This document shows positions 1 to 9,140 of a DNA stretch of 64,000 bases, in pieces; the first letter of the stretch is position 1; every line of letters starts with the position of its first letter. Under the pieces are notes generated by a model. It saw nothing but the letters and a program-made list of their open reading frames with translations. It did no database searches and was not told where the DNA came from. This stretch comes from Rubrivivax gelatinosus. GTDB lineage: Bacteria > Pseudomonadota > Gammaproteobacteria > Burkholderiales > Burkholderiaceae_C. The stretch is from positions 186,001 to 250,000 of the forward strand of contig NZ_SLXD01000004.1 in NCBI RefSeq assembly GCF_004340905.1, given 5' to 3'. Made by a program: the position numbers and the translations under genes.

Positions 1-3000
1 CGGCGGTGCCCGACAGCGGGCCGTGGGCCTGCAGCGCGGCCGGGGCCTGCAGGCTGCGGCCGCGGCCGATGAAGCGCGCGCGGTCGGTCTCGTGCGAGAC
101 CTCGCCGTGGCCCGCGCCGTGCACCGTCACGAGGTGGAACATCGACGGCGGGCGTTCCTCGGCCGAGCGGGGCCGGCGCGTGCAGACGATGGCCGGCGGC
201 TGCTCGAGCAGCTCGGTCTGCACGAACAGCTTGCCGAACGCCGGGTGCGCGGCGTCGGCCGCCGCCGGGGCCAGCGCGACCTCGCTGAAGGTCGTCAGCT
301 CGATCGAGCGCCGGCCGCGGCTGCGGTTGGACAGGCGCATGCGGCGCAGCTCGAAGTCGTCCTCCGGCGAGACGACGATCTCGGTGTGCACGTCGATGCC
401 CTGGTCACGGCGGCGGAACTCGGCCCGGCCCTCGCTGAACACCGCCTCGAAGCTCTCCGGCGTCCAGCGTGTCGGCTGCGGCGTCGCCGACCAGACGATG
501 CCGGTCTCGGTGTCGCGCAGGTAGCAGAAGCTGCCCCAGGCGTCGGTCGTGCCGTCCTCGCGCCAGCGCGTCAGCGCGGTGCCGTTCCAGCGGCTGTAGC
601 CGCCGCCGGCGTGGGTCAGCATCACGTGGTAGCGGCCGTTGGACAGCAGCTGCACCTCGGGGTGCGGCGTCTGCGCGCTGGTGAAGACGCGCGCCGGCAG
701 CTGCTCCTCGGGCTCGCCGGCGCGGGATTCGGGCGGCTCGGCCACCGGCGGCACCACCGGCCCGGCGCGCGGCACGCGCTCCTGCAGCAGCAGCAGCGTC
801 GCCTGCAGCGCCGGGTCGGACGCGAAGCGCCGCTGCATCGGCTGGTCCAGCAGCGCGTGGGCCAGCGCCAGCAGCGACATGCCCTGGTGGTGCGCCATGT
901 ACGAGCGCACGACGGCGCGGCGCTCGCCGGGCGGCAGCCGCGACGGCGTGTAGTCCACCGCCTCGTGCAGCCCGAACACGCCGGCCAGCCCTTCCGTGGC
1001 CAGGTGCCGGATGTTCTGCAGCGCCGCGCGCGGGTCGACCATCACCGCCATCACGCTCGCGTACGGCGCGACGACGAGGTCCGCACCCAGCCCGCGCCTC
1101 AGCCCGAGCCCGGGCACGCCGAACGCGCGGTACTGGTAGTTCAGCCGGGCGTCGGTGGCGTTGTAGCCCGACTCGGAGATCCCCCAGGGCACGCCGCGCT
1201 GGCGGCCGTGGCGGATCTGGCGCTCGACCGCGCCGAGCATCGTCTGGCCGAGCAGCGTGTCGTCGTAGTTCGGCATCACCAGCATCGGCATCAGGTACTC
1301 GAACATCGACCCGCTCCACGACAGCAGCACGCCGCGCCCGCCCAGCCGCGACACCTGCCGCCCGAGCGCGAACCAGGCGCGCTGCGGCAGCTCGCCGAGT
1401 GCGATCGCGACGAAGGCGCCCAGCCGCGCCTCCGAGGCCAGCAGGTCGTAGTAGCCGGCGTCGCGGCGGCCGTCGTCGACGTTGAAGCCGATCGTCAGCA
1501 GGTCGCGCTCGGCGTCGTAGAGGAAGCGGAAGTCCATCGCCGCCATCGCCTCGACACGGTCGGCCAGCTGCCGCGCGTCGCCGCTCCAGTCGCTGGCGGG
1601 CGCGTCGATCTCCTCCAGTGCCGCGGTGCACTGGCGCTGCAGCGCGCGCGCCCAGCGCTCGGCCTCGTCGGGCGGCGACCAGACGTCCAGCAGCGCGTCG
1701 TCGGCCGCGTCCGGCGGCGAAGCGTCGGCCAGCGCCCGCGCCATGGCGGCCAGCTCGGCCAGCGGCTCGCGCAGCGCCTGGCCCTGCGCGGCCTGCGCCA
1801 CCGCCGCGGCCCACCGCGCCGCAAAACGCTCGACCTGCGCCTGCTGCGGCGTGTCGTCGGCGGCCTGCTGCAGCAGCCGCAGCGGGTCGGCCAGCCCGAG
1901 CAGCAGCCGCCGCGGCTGCGGCGGCGCGGCCGCCAGCTCCAGCAGCCCGGCGCGCAGCGTCAGCAGGTGGCCGGCGAGGTTGCCGCTGTCGACGGTCGAG
2001 ACGTAGGCCGGGCGCAGCGGCTGCAGCGTCTCGGTGTCGTACCAGTTCAGCCAGTGGCCGCGGTGGCGCTCCATCCGGTCCAGCGTGTCCAGCGTCGCCG
2101 CGGTGCGCTCGAGCAGCTCGGCGCCGCCGAGCCAGCCGAAGTCGTGCGCCGCCAGCGTCGCCAGCAGCGACAGGCCGATGTTCGTCGGCGAGGTGCGGTG
2201 CGCCAGCCGGGCCACCGGCTGCAGCTGGACGTTGTCCGGCGGCAGGTGATGGTCGGCCGGCCCGACGTAGGTCTCGAAGAACGCCCAGGTCCGGCGCGCC
2301 AGCAGCCGCAGCTCGCGGCGCTCGGCGTCGTCGAGCGCGGCGACGCGCCGCGGCAGCGGCTGGTCGATCCACCAGACGACGAACGGCGAGAGCAGCCAGG
2401 CCAGCAGCAGCGGCGTCGCCAGCGGCAGCACCTCGGGCCGCCAGACGGCGAGGGCCTGATGCACGAGCACCGCCAGCAGCGGGCCCGCGGCCAGCCGCAG
2501 CGCCGTCTGCGCCAGGGCCGGCAGCGCGCCGGCGGCCCGCGTGCGGCCGAGCTCCGACGACGGCTGCCACTCGAGCAGCCGCCGCCGCGAGACGTGCAGC
2601 CGCCACAGCGTGCGCGCCACGGCGTCGAGGCTGTAGTGCGCCTCGTGCGGCAGCACCACCAGCGTCAACGCCGCCTGCTGCAGGTGGCGCCAGGCCGATT
2701 CCGCGGCGGTGCCGGCCTGTGCGCGCAGCCCCGCCGGCCCCGGCCGGCGCAGCAGGTCGCCCAGCAGGCCGAGCACCGTCGGCGCGACCAGCACGGCCGC
2801 CACCGCCGCCGTCCACAGCGCCGGCAGCGGCAGCAGCAGCCAGCCGAGCAGCAGCAGCGCGAGCAGCGCCGGCGCGACCAGGCTGCGGCGCAGGTTGTCG
2901 GCGATCTTGGCGCGCGAGAGCATCGACAGCGGGTTCGCCGCGCGCCGCGTGCGCCCGGCGCGGCCGGCCCGGGTGTCGGGCACCGGCACCCACGGCAGCG

Positions 3001-5410
3001 CCCAGGCGGCGATCTGCCAGTCGCCGCGGATCCAGCGGTGCCGGCGCCGGGCGTCGACGTCGTAGCGCGCGGGCGGCGCCTCCGACAGCTCGACGTCGCT
3101 CAGCAGCCCGCTGCGCGCGTAGCCGCCTTCGAGCAGGTCGTGGCTGAGCACGCGGTTGTCGGGCAGCCGGCCGGCGAGCACGGCCTCGACCGCGTCGACG
3201 TCGTAGATGCCCTTGCCGATGAACGAGCCTTCGCCGAACAGGTCCTGGTAGACGTCGCTGACCGCGCCGGTGTAGGGGTCGATGCCGGGCTCGCCGCCGA
3301 ACAGCCGGCCGTAGCGCGTCTGCCCGGCGCCGACCAGCGTCGTGCCGACGCGCGGCTGCAGGATGCCGTGGCCGGCGACGACGCGCTGGGCGCCGGGGCG
3401 GCCGCCGAGCCGCGGCCGGTTCAGCGGGTGCGCCATCGTCGCGACGAACTGGCGCGCGGCGTCGCGCGGCAGCTGCGTGTCGGTGTCCAGCGTGACGACG
3501 TAACGCACGCCGGGCAGCTTCCCGGCATCGCCGACGACGAGCGAGAAGCTGTCCGCGGCGCCGCCGCGCAGCAGCTGGTTCAGGTCGGCGAGCTTGCCGC
3601 GTTTGCGTTCGCGGCCGATCCACGCGCCTTCGCGTGGGTTCCAGCATCGCGGCCGGTGCAGCAGCAGGAAGGGTGCGCCGGGGTGGCGCAGGTTCAGCGC
3701 CTCGATGCCGCGCCGCGTGTGCGCCAGCAGCGCCTCGTCGCCGGGCAGCCGCTCCTGGGCCGCGTCGACGAAGTCGGTCAGCAGCGCGAACAGCAGCTGC
3801 GGGTCGCGGTTGGCGAGGTGGCGCACCTCCAGCGCTTCGAGCAGCGCGTCGGCGCCGGCCGTGTCGCCCAGCAGCGTCGGGACCACCACCAGGGTGCGGT
3901 CGGCCGGCGGTATGCCGTCGGTGTAGTCCAGCCGCGGCAGCGCGTCCGGTGCCGCGCCGCGCATCGCGACCGCGTTGACCACCGTCACCGCGAACTGGCT
4001 GGCCGCCAGCAGCAGCGCCAGCACCGTCGCCGCGGTCCAGGCCGCGCCGGCGGGCGCGACCGCGAAGGCCTGGGTCGCGGCGGCCAGCACCGCGGCTGCG
4101 GCCGCCAGGCTCACCGTCGCGACGCCGCCGCCGTACGCCGCCAGCGGGTGGCGGGCGAGCGCGTGCCGGGCGCGTTCCGCCCACGGCGTGCGCATCGCCA
4201 CCGCGCGTTCCAGCGCCGGGCGGCCGGCGTCGACCAGCCACCAGCCGACGTGCGACTGCGGCAGCTGCGCCGCCGCCCCCGCCAGGCGCAGCGCCGCCTC
4301 GGCCACCTGCTGCTCGCTGGCCGGGGCGTGGCGCGCGATGCGCTCGACGGCATGGCGGTAGCGGTCGCGCGTGGCGAAGTCCATCCGGCGGTAGACGCCG
4401 GGCGGGTCGGCGTGCAGCGTGCGCTCGACGACCGACTGCGCCTCGACGAAGTCGCGCCAGTCGGTCGAGCCCAGCAGGCGCAGCCCGGCGATGCTGTTGC
4501 TGACGGCCACCTGCGCCGCAGCCTGGCCCTGCGCCTCGGCCTGGACCAGGGTGTCGACGGTGGCGCCGTGCTCGGCCAGCCGCTGCTCGACCCAGCTCAG
4601 CGCCAGTGCCAGCGCCGGCCCGGTGCCCTGCAGCCGGCGCGACAGCTCGGCGACGAACGGCGGCGTCAGCGGCGGCTTCGAGCGCGCCATGTCGGCGACG
4701 ACGAGGATCAGGTCGCCCGGCTCGCGCCGGGCGACCTCGGTCATGCGGTCGGCCCAGCGGCCGGCGATCTCGCGCTCGTTCAGGCTGCGCGCGACGCCGG
4801 CGGCGACGCGGCGCAGGTTCTCGATCAGCGCCAGCCGCAGCATGATCGGCACCGCCCACAGCTCGCCCAGCTGCAGCGGCTGCAGCGTCTGGTACGAGGC
4901 GACGAAGCGCACCAGCACGCCGCGGTCCAGCCGCCCGTCGGTGTGGGCGACGGCCAGCAGCGACAGCGCGTAGACGCGCGGCCTGCCCTGCTGCGGGCCG
5001 TCGAGCAGGCGCGGCAGCTCGCGGCTGTAGCCCGGCGGCAGGTGGCGCCGCGCGGTGAGGATCTCCTCGCCGATCAGGTACCAGTTGTCCAGCAGCCACT
5101 CGCCGGCCGGCGTCGCGCGCTGGGCGGCGTCGGCGCGGCCGGCCAGGAGCGCGCAGGTGCTTGCCAGCGCGTCCTCGTTGTCGGCCAGGCGGGCCAGCAG
5201 TTCGTCGCGTCCGGGCGTGGCCCCGACGCGGTGCTCCGATGCCAGCTGCAGGCCGAGCTGCTCCATCTGGTCGGCCGTCAGCAGGTCGGCGCGCATGGGC
5301 GCGTCTTCGCCCGCCGCCGCCGCGGCGGCCGGCCGCACGCGCCAGGCCCGCCCGGGCATCCGCCAGCGGGTGGCTCGCCAGCGTGCGAACGGGGTCAGCG
5401 GTGTCGGCAT
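1..5410 (-). CDS. ndvB: Cyclic beta-1,2-glucan synthase, N-terminal part (runs off left edge)
   Basis: Builds cyclic beta-1,2-glucan from UDP-glucose at the inner membrane (NdvB/ChvB family). The minus frame from ATG 5410 stays open for about 1,800 codons to the window edge; the family is about 2,800 residues, so the C-terminal third (most of the GH94 part) is missing. Near the N-terminus is the family-typical EWLLDNWYLIGEE. Hydrophobic segments lie around residues 430-485. A glycosyltransferase core with DTDTQLP is near residue 640, and a second membrane cluster near 840-900. A glycoamylase-type domain spans about 1050-1510 (LNWYDTETLQPL, PNYDDTLLGQT, YMAHHQGMSLLAL). The start of the GH94 region (HVMLTHAGGGYSRW) is near 1600. 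The long plus-strand reading frame over the same DNA is Arg/Ala-rich nonsense. Confidence 0.93.
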   Translation of the reverse strand, partial: MPTPLTPFARWRATRWRMPGRAWRVRPAAAAAAGEDAPMRADLLTADQMEQLGLQLASEHRVGATPGRDELLARLADNEDALASTCALLAGRADAAQRATPAGEWLLDNWYLIGEEILTARRHLPPGYSRELPRLLDGPQQGRPRVYALSLLAVAHTDGRLDRGVLVRFVASYQTLQPLQLGELWAVPIMLRLALIENLRRVAAGVARSLNEREIAGRWADRMTEVARREPGDLILVVADMARSKPPLTPPFVAELSRRLQGTGPALALALSWVEQRLAEHGATVDTLVQAEAQGQAAAQVAVSNSIAGLRLLGSTDWRDFVEAQSVVERTLHADPPGVYRRMDFATRDRYRHAVERIARHAPASEQQVAEAALRLAGAAAQLPQSHVGWWLVDAGRPALERAVAMRTPWAERARHALARHPLAAYGGGVATVSLAAAAAVLAAATQAFAVAPAGAAWTAATVLALLLAASQFAVTVVNAVAMRGAAPDALPRLDYTDGIPPADRTLVVVPTLLGDTAGADALLEALEVRHLANRDPQLLFALLTDFVDAAQERLPGDEALLAHTRRGIEALNLRHPGAPFLLLHRPRCWNPREGAWIGRERKRGKLADLNQLLRGGAADSFSLVVGDAGKLPGVRYVVTLDTDTQLPRDAARQFVATMAHPLNRPRLGGRPGAQRVVAGHGILQPRVGTTLVGAGQTRYGRLFGGEPGIDPYTGAVSDVYQDLFGEGSFIGKGIYDVDAVEAVLAGRLPDNRVLSHDLLEGGYARSGLLSDVELSEAPPARYDVDARRRHRWIRGDWQIAAWALPWVPVPDTRAGRAGRTRRAANPLSMLSRAKIADNLRRSLVAPALLALLLLGWLLLPLPALWTAAVAAVLVAPTVLGLLGDLLRRPGPAGLRAQAGTAAESAWRHLQQAALTLVVLPHEAHYSLDAVARTLWRLHVSRRRLLEWQPSSELGRTRAAGALPALAQTALRLAAGPLLAVLVHQALAVWRPEVLPLATPLLLAWLLSPFVVWWIDQPLPRRVAALDDAERRELRLLARRTWAFFETYVGPADHHLPPDNVQLQPVARLAHRTSPTNIGLSLLATLAAHDFGWLGGAELLERTAATLDTLDRMERHRGHWLNWYDTETLQPLRPAYVSTVDSGNLAGHLLTLRAGLLELAAAPPQPRRLLLGLADPLRLLQQAADDTPQQAQVERFAARWAAAVAQAAQGQALREPLAELAAMARALADASPPDAADDALLDVWSPPDEAERWARALQRQCTAALEEIDAPASDWSGDARQLADRVEAMAAMDFRFLYDAERDLLTIGFNVDDGRRDAGYYDLLASEARLGAFVAIALGELPQRAWFALGRQVSRLGGRGVLLSWSGSMFEYLMPMLVMPNYDDTLLGQTMLGAVERQIRHGRQRGVPWGISESGYNATDARLNYQYRAFGVPGLGLRRGLGADLVVAPYASVMAVMVDPRAALQNIRHLATEGLAGVFGLHEAVDYTPSRLPPGERRAVVRSYMAHHQGMSLLALAHALLDQPMQRRFASDPALQATLLLLQERVPRAGPVVPPVAEPPESRAGEPEEQLPARVFTSAQTPHPEVQLLSNGRYHVMLTHAGGGYSRWNGTALTRWREDGTTDAWGSFCYLRDTETGIVWSATPQPTRWTPESFEAVFSEGRAEFRRRDQGIDVHTEIVVSPEDDFELRRMRLSNRSRGRRSIELTTFSEVALAPAAADAAHPAFGKLFVQTELLEQPPAIVCTRRPRSAEERPPSMFHLVTVHGAGHGEVSHETDRARFIGRGRSLQAPAALQAHGPLSGTA

Positions 5411-5478
5411 CGGGTCCTGGCCCCGGGGCAATCGGGGTGCCCGGGGCGCGGCCGGTGGGCCGCCCGGGGCGGCTCCGC

Positions 5479-5612
5479 TATGATCCGGGCGTCCCAGGAC
5501 ACCCCTCAATGCGTTTGAAACCCGCCCTTGCACGGCGGAGGCCGCAGGCCCGAAGCCTGCGCAGCCCATCAGGACATCGACGCAACGCCACCCACGGGTG
5601 GCGTTGTCGTTT
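5479..5612 (+). promoter_or_regulatory. Putative promoter and hairpin leader (attenuator or small RNA) before cobA
   Basis: A good -10 box TATGAT lies at 5479-5484, so a transcript could start near 5490. It would contain a 6-bp hairpin (GCAGGC 5544-5549 with GCCTGC 5555-5560). It then meets a perfect 10-bp stem, CAACGCCACC at 5583-5592 with GGTGGCGTTG at 5597-5606, followed by TCGTTTCC. That is terminator-like, although its T-run is poor. It ends only 28 bases before the cobA ATG. I looked for the cobalamin riboswitch core and B12 box here and found neither. It may be an attenuator, a separate RNA of about 120 nt, or just a hairpin. Confidence 0.4.
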
Positions 5613-5640
5613 CCGGTCCGCGGCCCAACGAATCTCGACG

Positions 5641-6426
5641 ATGCAGCGTGACATCCAAGCCGGCCCCGCCTGCGGCCACGTGACCCTGCTGGGCGCCGGC
5701 CCCGGCGACCCCGAACTGCTGACGCTCAAGGGCCTGAAGGCGCTGCAGGGCGCTTCGCTGCTGCTCTACGACGCGCTGGTCAGCGACGAGATCCTGGCGC
5801 TGGCGCCGGCCTCGGCCGAGCGGCTGTACGTCGGCAAGCAGGCGTCGCGGCACGCGCTGCCGCAGGACGAGATCATCGCCCTGATGCTGCGCCTGGCGCG
5901 CGAGGGCCGCTCGCTGGTGCGGCTCAAGGGCGGTGACGGCTACATCTTCGGCCGCGGCGGCGAGGAGGCGATCGCGCTGGCCGAAGCCGGCGTGCCCTTC
6001 GACGTCATCCCGGGGCTGAGCGCCGCGCAGGGCGCGGCGGCAAGCGCCGGCATCCCGCTGACGCACCGCGACCACGCCGCGGCGCTGGTCTTCGCCACCG
6101 GCCACCTGCGCGCCGACGGCCAGGGCATCGACCTGGACTGGGCGGCGCTGGCGCGGCCGCGGCAGACGCTCGTCATCTACATGGGCGTCGGCACGCTGGC
6201 GCTGATCTGCCGCGAACTGGTCGCCCACGGCCTGCCGGCCGACACGCCGGCGGCCGTCGTCGAACGTGCGACGCTGCCCGACGAACGCTGCATCACCGGC
6301 ACCGTGACGACGCTGCCGCAGCTGGCGCTGGAGCAGCGTGTGCGCACGCCGGCGCTGATCGTCGTCGGCGGCGTCGTCGGGCTGCGGCCGCTGCTGCGGC
6401 GCGAAATCCCGGACGCCGCCCCATAA
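5641..6426 (+). CDS. cobA: Uroporphyrinogen-III C-methyltransferase (SUMT)
   Basis: Transfers two methyl groups from SAM to uroporphyrinogen III to give precorrin-2, the entry step to cobalamin and siroheme. The 261-residue product has the SAM-binding start LLGAGPGDPELLTLKG, then VRLKGGDGYIFGRGGEE and VIPGLSAAQGAAASAGIPLTHR, all classic for CobA. It is a stand-alone SUMT with no CysG N-terminal dehydrogenase domain. The frame is open upstream to another ATG at 5509, but that extension is low-complexity and would run through the leader hairpin, so ATG 5641 is preferred; no strong ribosome binding site is seen. It opens the cob cluster, followed by nnrS and cobH. Confidence 0.93.
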   Translation: MQRDIQAGPACGHVTLLGAGPGDPELLTLKGLKALQGASLLLYDALVSDEILALAPASAERLYVGKQASRHALPQDEIIALMLRLAREGRSLVRLKGGDGYIFGRGGEEAIALAEAGVPFDVIPGLSAAQGAAASAGIPLTHRDHAAALVFATGHLRADGQGIDLDWAALARPRQTLVIYMGVGTLALICRELVAHGLPADTPAAVVERATLPDERCITGTVTTLPQLALEQRVRTPALIVVGGVVGLRPLLRREIPDAAP

Positions 6427-6540
6427 AATCCGGCGCTCGCCTCGCCCAGGGTGTCGTGCCCTGACGACCGCTGGCGCCCCGCAGGCCGTCGTGCCGGGGC
6501 CCGCTATTCGATCGGTTGGCTGCGGCTGCCGTACTAGCCG
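6424..6540 (+). promoter_or_regulatory. Possible promoter and structured leader of nnrS
   Basis: A TAAAAT -10-like box overlaps the cobA stop (6424-6429). The roughly 105 bases after it have no ribosome binding site of note but can fold: ACGAC near 6463 can pair with GTCGT near 6488. No FNR/NnrR-type TTGAT-N4-ATCAA box was found, which is unexpected for an NO-responsive gene. This is inference from a small motif. Confidence 0.25.
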
Positions 6541-7767
6541 ATGGCTCGAACCACAGAACAACCCGCCCCGTCCCCGCTGTCCGCCCTCTGGCTCGCGCCG
6601 CACCGGCCGCTGTTCCTGATGGCCGGGCTGTGGGCGCTGGCCGCGCTGTCGTGGTGGCAGTGGGGCTGGTGGTGGTGGCCCGGGCTCGGCCTGCCGACGC
6701 TGGGCACGCCGGCCGTCTGGCACGTGCACGAGATGGTGTTCGGCTTCGGCGGCGCCTCGGTCGCGGCCTACTTCCTCACCGCGGTGACGAGCTGGACCTC
6801 GCGGCCGATGATCGCCGGCCGGCCGCTGATGCTGCTCGTCGCCTTCTGGGTCGCCGCGCGGCTGGTGATGCTGCAGGCCGCGCATCTGCCGCTGGCATTG
6901 CTGCTGGCGCCTGGCGCGCTGTACTTCGGCATGGTGACCTTCTGGCTGCTGCGCGACATCGCCGCCGCGCGGGTCTGGAACAAGCTGGGTTTCCCGGGCG
7001 CGATCCTGGCGCTGGGCCTCGTCGACGCGCTGCTGGTCGTCGCCGCGCGCGAAGCCTGGCCGCTGGACGTGCTGGCGCTCAAGCGCGCCGCGGTGATGTT
7101 CTTCGCGATGAAGGTCGCGATCATCGCCGGCGGCATGATCCCGGCGTTCACCGCCAACTGGCTGCGCCAGAGCGGCTCGGCCACGCCAGCGCCGCGCGAG
7201 AACCGGCTCGCCAACCGCCTGGGCCTGGTCACGCTGTACCTCGCGCTGGGGCTGACGCTGGCCGGCGCCGAGACCGCCAGCGGCTGGGCGCTGATCCTGG
7301 CCGCGGCGGTGCAGGCCTGGCGCTTCTCGGGCTGGCGCTCGCATGCGGTGGGCGGCAACACGCTGCTGGTGATGATGCACACCACCTTCTGCTCGCTGAT
7401 CGTCGGGCTGGTCATCGTCGGCGTCTCGCGCCTGGCGCCGGAGTTCTGGCCCGAACGCGACGCGGTGCACGCGCTGACGATGGGCGCGATGGCCGGCATG
7501 GTGCTCTCGATCGCCTCGCGCGCGGCGGCGCGGCGTGGTGACGGCGGTGCACTCGACGCCGGCCGGCTGCTGCCCACCGCGTATGCGCTGGTCTGGCTGG
7601 GCGCCTGGCTGCGCACGACCGCACCTTTCCTCTACGGCTGGCTAGACAACCCGGTGGCGCTGGCGGCGCAGCTCTGGTGTGCCGGCTGGCTGGTCTTCCT
7701 CGCCGCCTTCGTCCCGACCCTCCTCGGCCCGCTGCTGCGCCCCGTCTTCAGCGGCGCCAAGGCCTGA
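6541..7767 (+). CDS. nnrS: NnrS family haem/copper membrane protein
   Basis: NnrS proteins are polytopic inner-membrane haem- and copper-containing proteins that ease nitrosative stress. The 408-residue product is strongly hydrophobic, with about a dozen membrane segments. It carries the family signature HVHEMVFGFGGA at residues 61-72, with H61 and H63 as candidate metal ligands. Further conserved His-rich turns are GWRSHAVGGNTLLVMMHTT and a MGAMAGMVLSIASRA helix. It sits between cobA and cobH and in the same direction, so it is probably co-transcribed with the cobalamin genes. No nitrite, NO or N2O reductase gene is in the window, so the link to denitrification cannot be judged here. Confidence 0.88.
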   Translation: MARTTEQPAPSPLSALWLAPHRPLFLMAGLWALAALSWWQWGWWWWPGLGLPTLGTPAVWHVHEMVFGFGGASVAAYFLTAVTSWTSRPMIAGRPLMLLVAFWVAARLVMLQAAHLPLALLLAPGALYFGMVTFWLLRDIAAARVWNKLGFPGAILALGLVDALLVVAAREAWPLDVLALKRAAVMFFAMKVAIIAGGMIPAFTANWLRQSGSATPAPRENRLANRLGLVTLYLALGLTLAGAETASGWALILAAAVQAWRFSGWRSHAVGGNTLLVMMHTTFCSLIVGLVIVGVSRLAPEFWPERDAVHALTMGAMAGMVLSIASRAAARRGDGGALDAGRLLPTAYALVWLGAWLRTTAPFLYGWLDNPVALAAQLWCAGWLVFLAAFVPTLLGPLLRPVFSGAKA

Positions 7768-7780
7768 ACCTCCGTCCCCC

Positions 7781-8410
7781 ATGCCCCACGTCTACGAAAC
7801 CGACGGCGCCGCGATCTACCGCCGCTCCTTCGCCACCATCCGCGCCGAAGCCGATCTCGCGCGTTTCGACGCCGACGAGGAGCCGGTCGTCGTGCGCATG
7901 ATCCACGCCGCCGGCATGGTGGGGCTGGAGCGCCAGGTGCGCTTCACGCCCGGCATGGCGGCCGTGGCGCGTGCCGCGCTGGCCGCCGGCGCACCCATCC
8001 TCTGCGACGCACGCATGGTCAGCGAAGGCATCACGCGCGCCCGGCTGCCGGCCGACAACCGCATCGTCTGCACGCTGGACGCGCCCGAAGTGCCGGCGCT
8101 GGCCGCGAAGATGGGCAACACCCGTTCGGCCGCGGCGCTGGAGCTGTGGCGCCCGATGCTCGCCGGCGCGGTGGTCGCGATCGGCAACGCGCCGACGGCG
8201 CTGTTCCACCTGCTCAACATGCTGGAAGACCCGGCCTGCCCGCGGCCGGCGGCGATCATCGGCTGCCCGGTCGGGTTCGTCGGCGCCGCCGAATCCAAGG
8301 CCGCGCTGATCGAGGCGCCGCCGGTGCCGGCGGTGGTCGTCGAAGGACGGCTCGGCGGCTCGGCGATCACGGTGGCGGCGATCAACGCGCTGGCCAGCCG
8401 CAAGGAGTAG
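7781..8410 (+). CDS. cobH: Precorrin-8X methylmutase
   Basis: Moves the C-11 methyl group of precorrin-8X to C-12, giving hydrogenobyrinic acid. The 209-residue protein carries the family motifs VVRMIHAAGMVGL (with the catalytic-site His), ILCDARMVSEGI, MGNTRSAAALEL and IGNAPTALFHLL, ending near GSAITVAAINAL. ATG 7781 lies 13 bases after the nnrS stop. The stop codon region contains the AAGGAG that serves the next gene, so cobH and cobI are translationally linked. Confidence 0.95.
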   Translation: MPHVYETDGAAIYRRSFATIRAEADLARFDADEEPVVVRMIHAAGMVGLERQVRFTPGMAAVARAALAAGAPILCDARMVSEGITRARLPADNRIVCTLDAPEVPALAAKMGNTRSAAALELWRPMLAGAVVAIGNAPTALFHLLNMLEDPACPRPAAIIGCPVGFVGAAESKAALIEAPPVPAVVVEGRLGGSAITVAAINALASRKE

Positions 8411-8414
8411 CGCG

Positions 8415-9140
8415 TTGGCCAAAGTGATCTGCGCCGGGCTGGGCCCCGGAGACCCCGACCTCGTGAGCCTGCGCGCCGCGCGTGTCATCGGCGCCGCCCG
8501 CCAGGTGGCCTACTTCCGCAAGGCCGGCCGCCCGGGCCAGGCGCGGCGCATCGCCGCCGAACTGCTGCACCCCGAGGCCGTCGAGCTGGCGATGGAGTAC
8601 CCGGTGACGACCGAACTCCCGGTCGACGGCGACGAGTACAACGACGCGCTCGCCGGCTTCTACGACGACTGGGCCGGGCGCCTGGCCGCGCTGCCCGGCG
8701 AGGTGGTCGTGCTCTGCGAAGGCGACCCGTTCTTCTACGGCTCGTTCATGCACCTGTACGTGCGCCTGCGCGGGCGGGTCGAGCTGGAGGTCATCCCCGG
8801 CATCCCCGGCATGGCCGGCTGCTGGAACGCCACCGGCGAGCCCATCACCTGGGGCGACGACGTGATGACGGTGCTGCCCGGCACGATGCCCGAGGCCGAA
8901 CTCGTCGAACGCATGCGCGCCGCCGACGCGCTGGTGGTGATGAAGACCGGCCGCAATCTCCCCAAGGTGCGGCGCGCGCTGGCCGCCGCCGGCCGGCTGG
9001 ACGCCGCCTGGCTGGTCGAACGCGGCACGATGCCCGGCGAGCGGGTGCTGCGCCTGGCCGAGGCCGACCCCGAGGACTGCCCGTACTTCGCGATCGTGCT
9101 GGTGCACGGCCACGGGCGGCGGCCGGAGGTTCGGGCATGA
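8415..9140 (+). CDS. cobI: Precorrin-2 C20-methyltransferase, TTG start
   Basis: SAM-dependent methylation of precorrin-2 at C-20 gives precorrin-3A. The 241-residue protein begins with the SAM loop CAGLGPGDPDLVSLRA and has LCEGDPFFYGSFMHLY and EVIPGIPGMAGCWNATG, typical of CobI/CbiL. The start is a TTG at 8415. It is supported by AAGGAG at 8402-8407, seven bases upstream, and there is no in-frame ATG before the conserved SAM loop. It overlaps cobJ by an ATGA. Confidence 0.94.
   Translation: MAKVICAGLGPGDPDLVSLRAARVIGAARQVAYFRKAGRPGQARRIAAELLHPEAVELAMEYPVTTELPVDGDEYNDALAGFYDDWAGRLAALPGEVVVLCEGDPFFYGSFMHLYVRLRGRVELEVIPGIPGMAGCWNATGEPITWGDDVMTVLPGTMPEAELVERMRAADALVVMKTGRNLPKVRRALAAAGRLDAAWLVERGTMPGERVLRLAEADPEDCPYFAIVLVHGHGRRPEVRA

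Noticed and set aside
23..5518. Very long plus-strand open frame opposite the glucan synthase
   Set aside because: Its translation is Arg/Ala/Gln-rich without any domain, while the minus frame reads clean NdvB motifs throughout. It is a GC-driven shadow.
5485..5640. Cobalamin riboswitch upstream of cobA
   Set aside because: Neither the CCCCCGCAAC core nor a B12 box is present on either strand.
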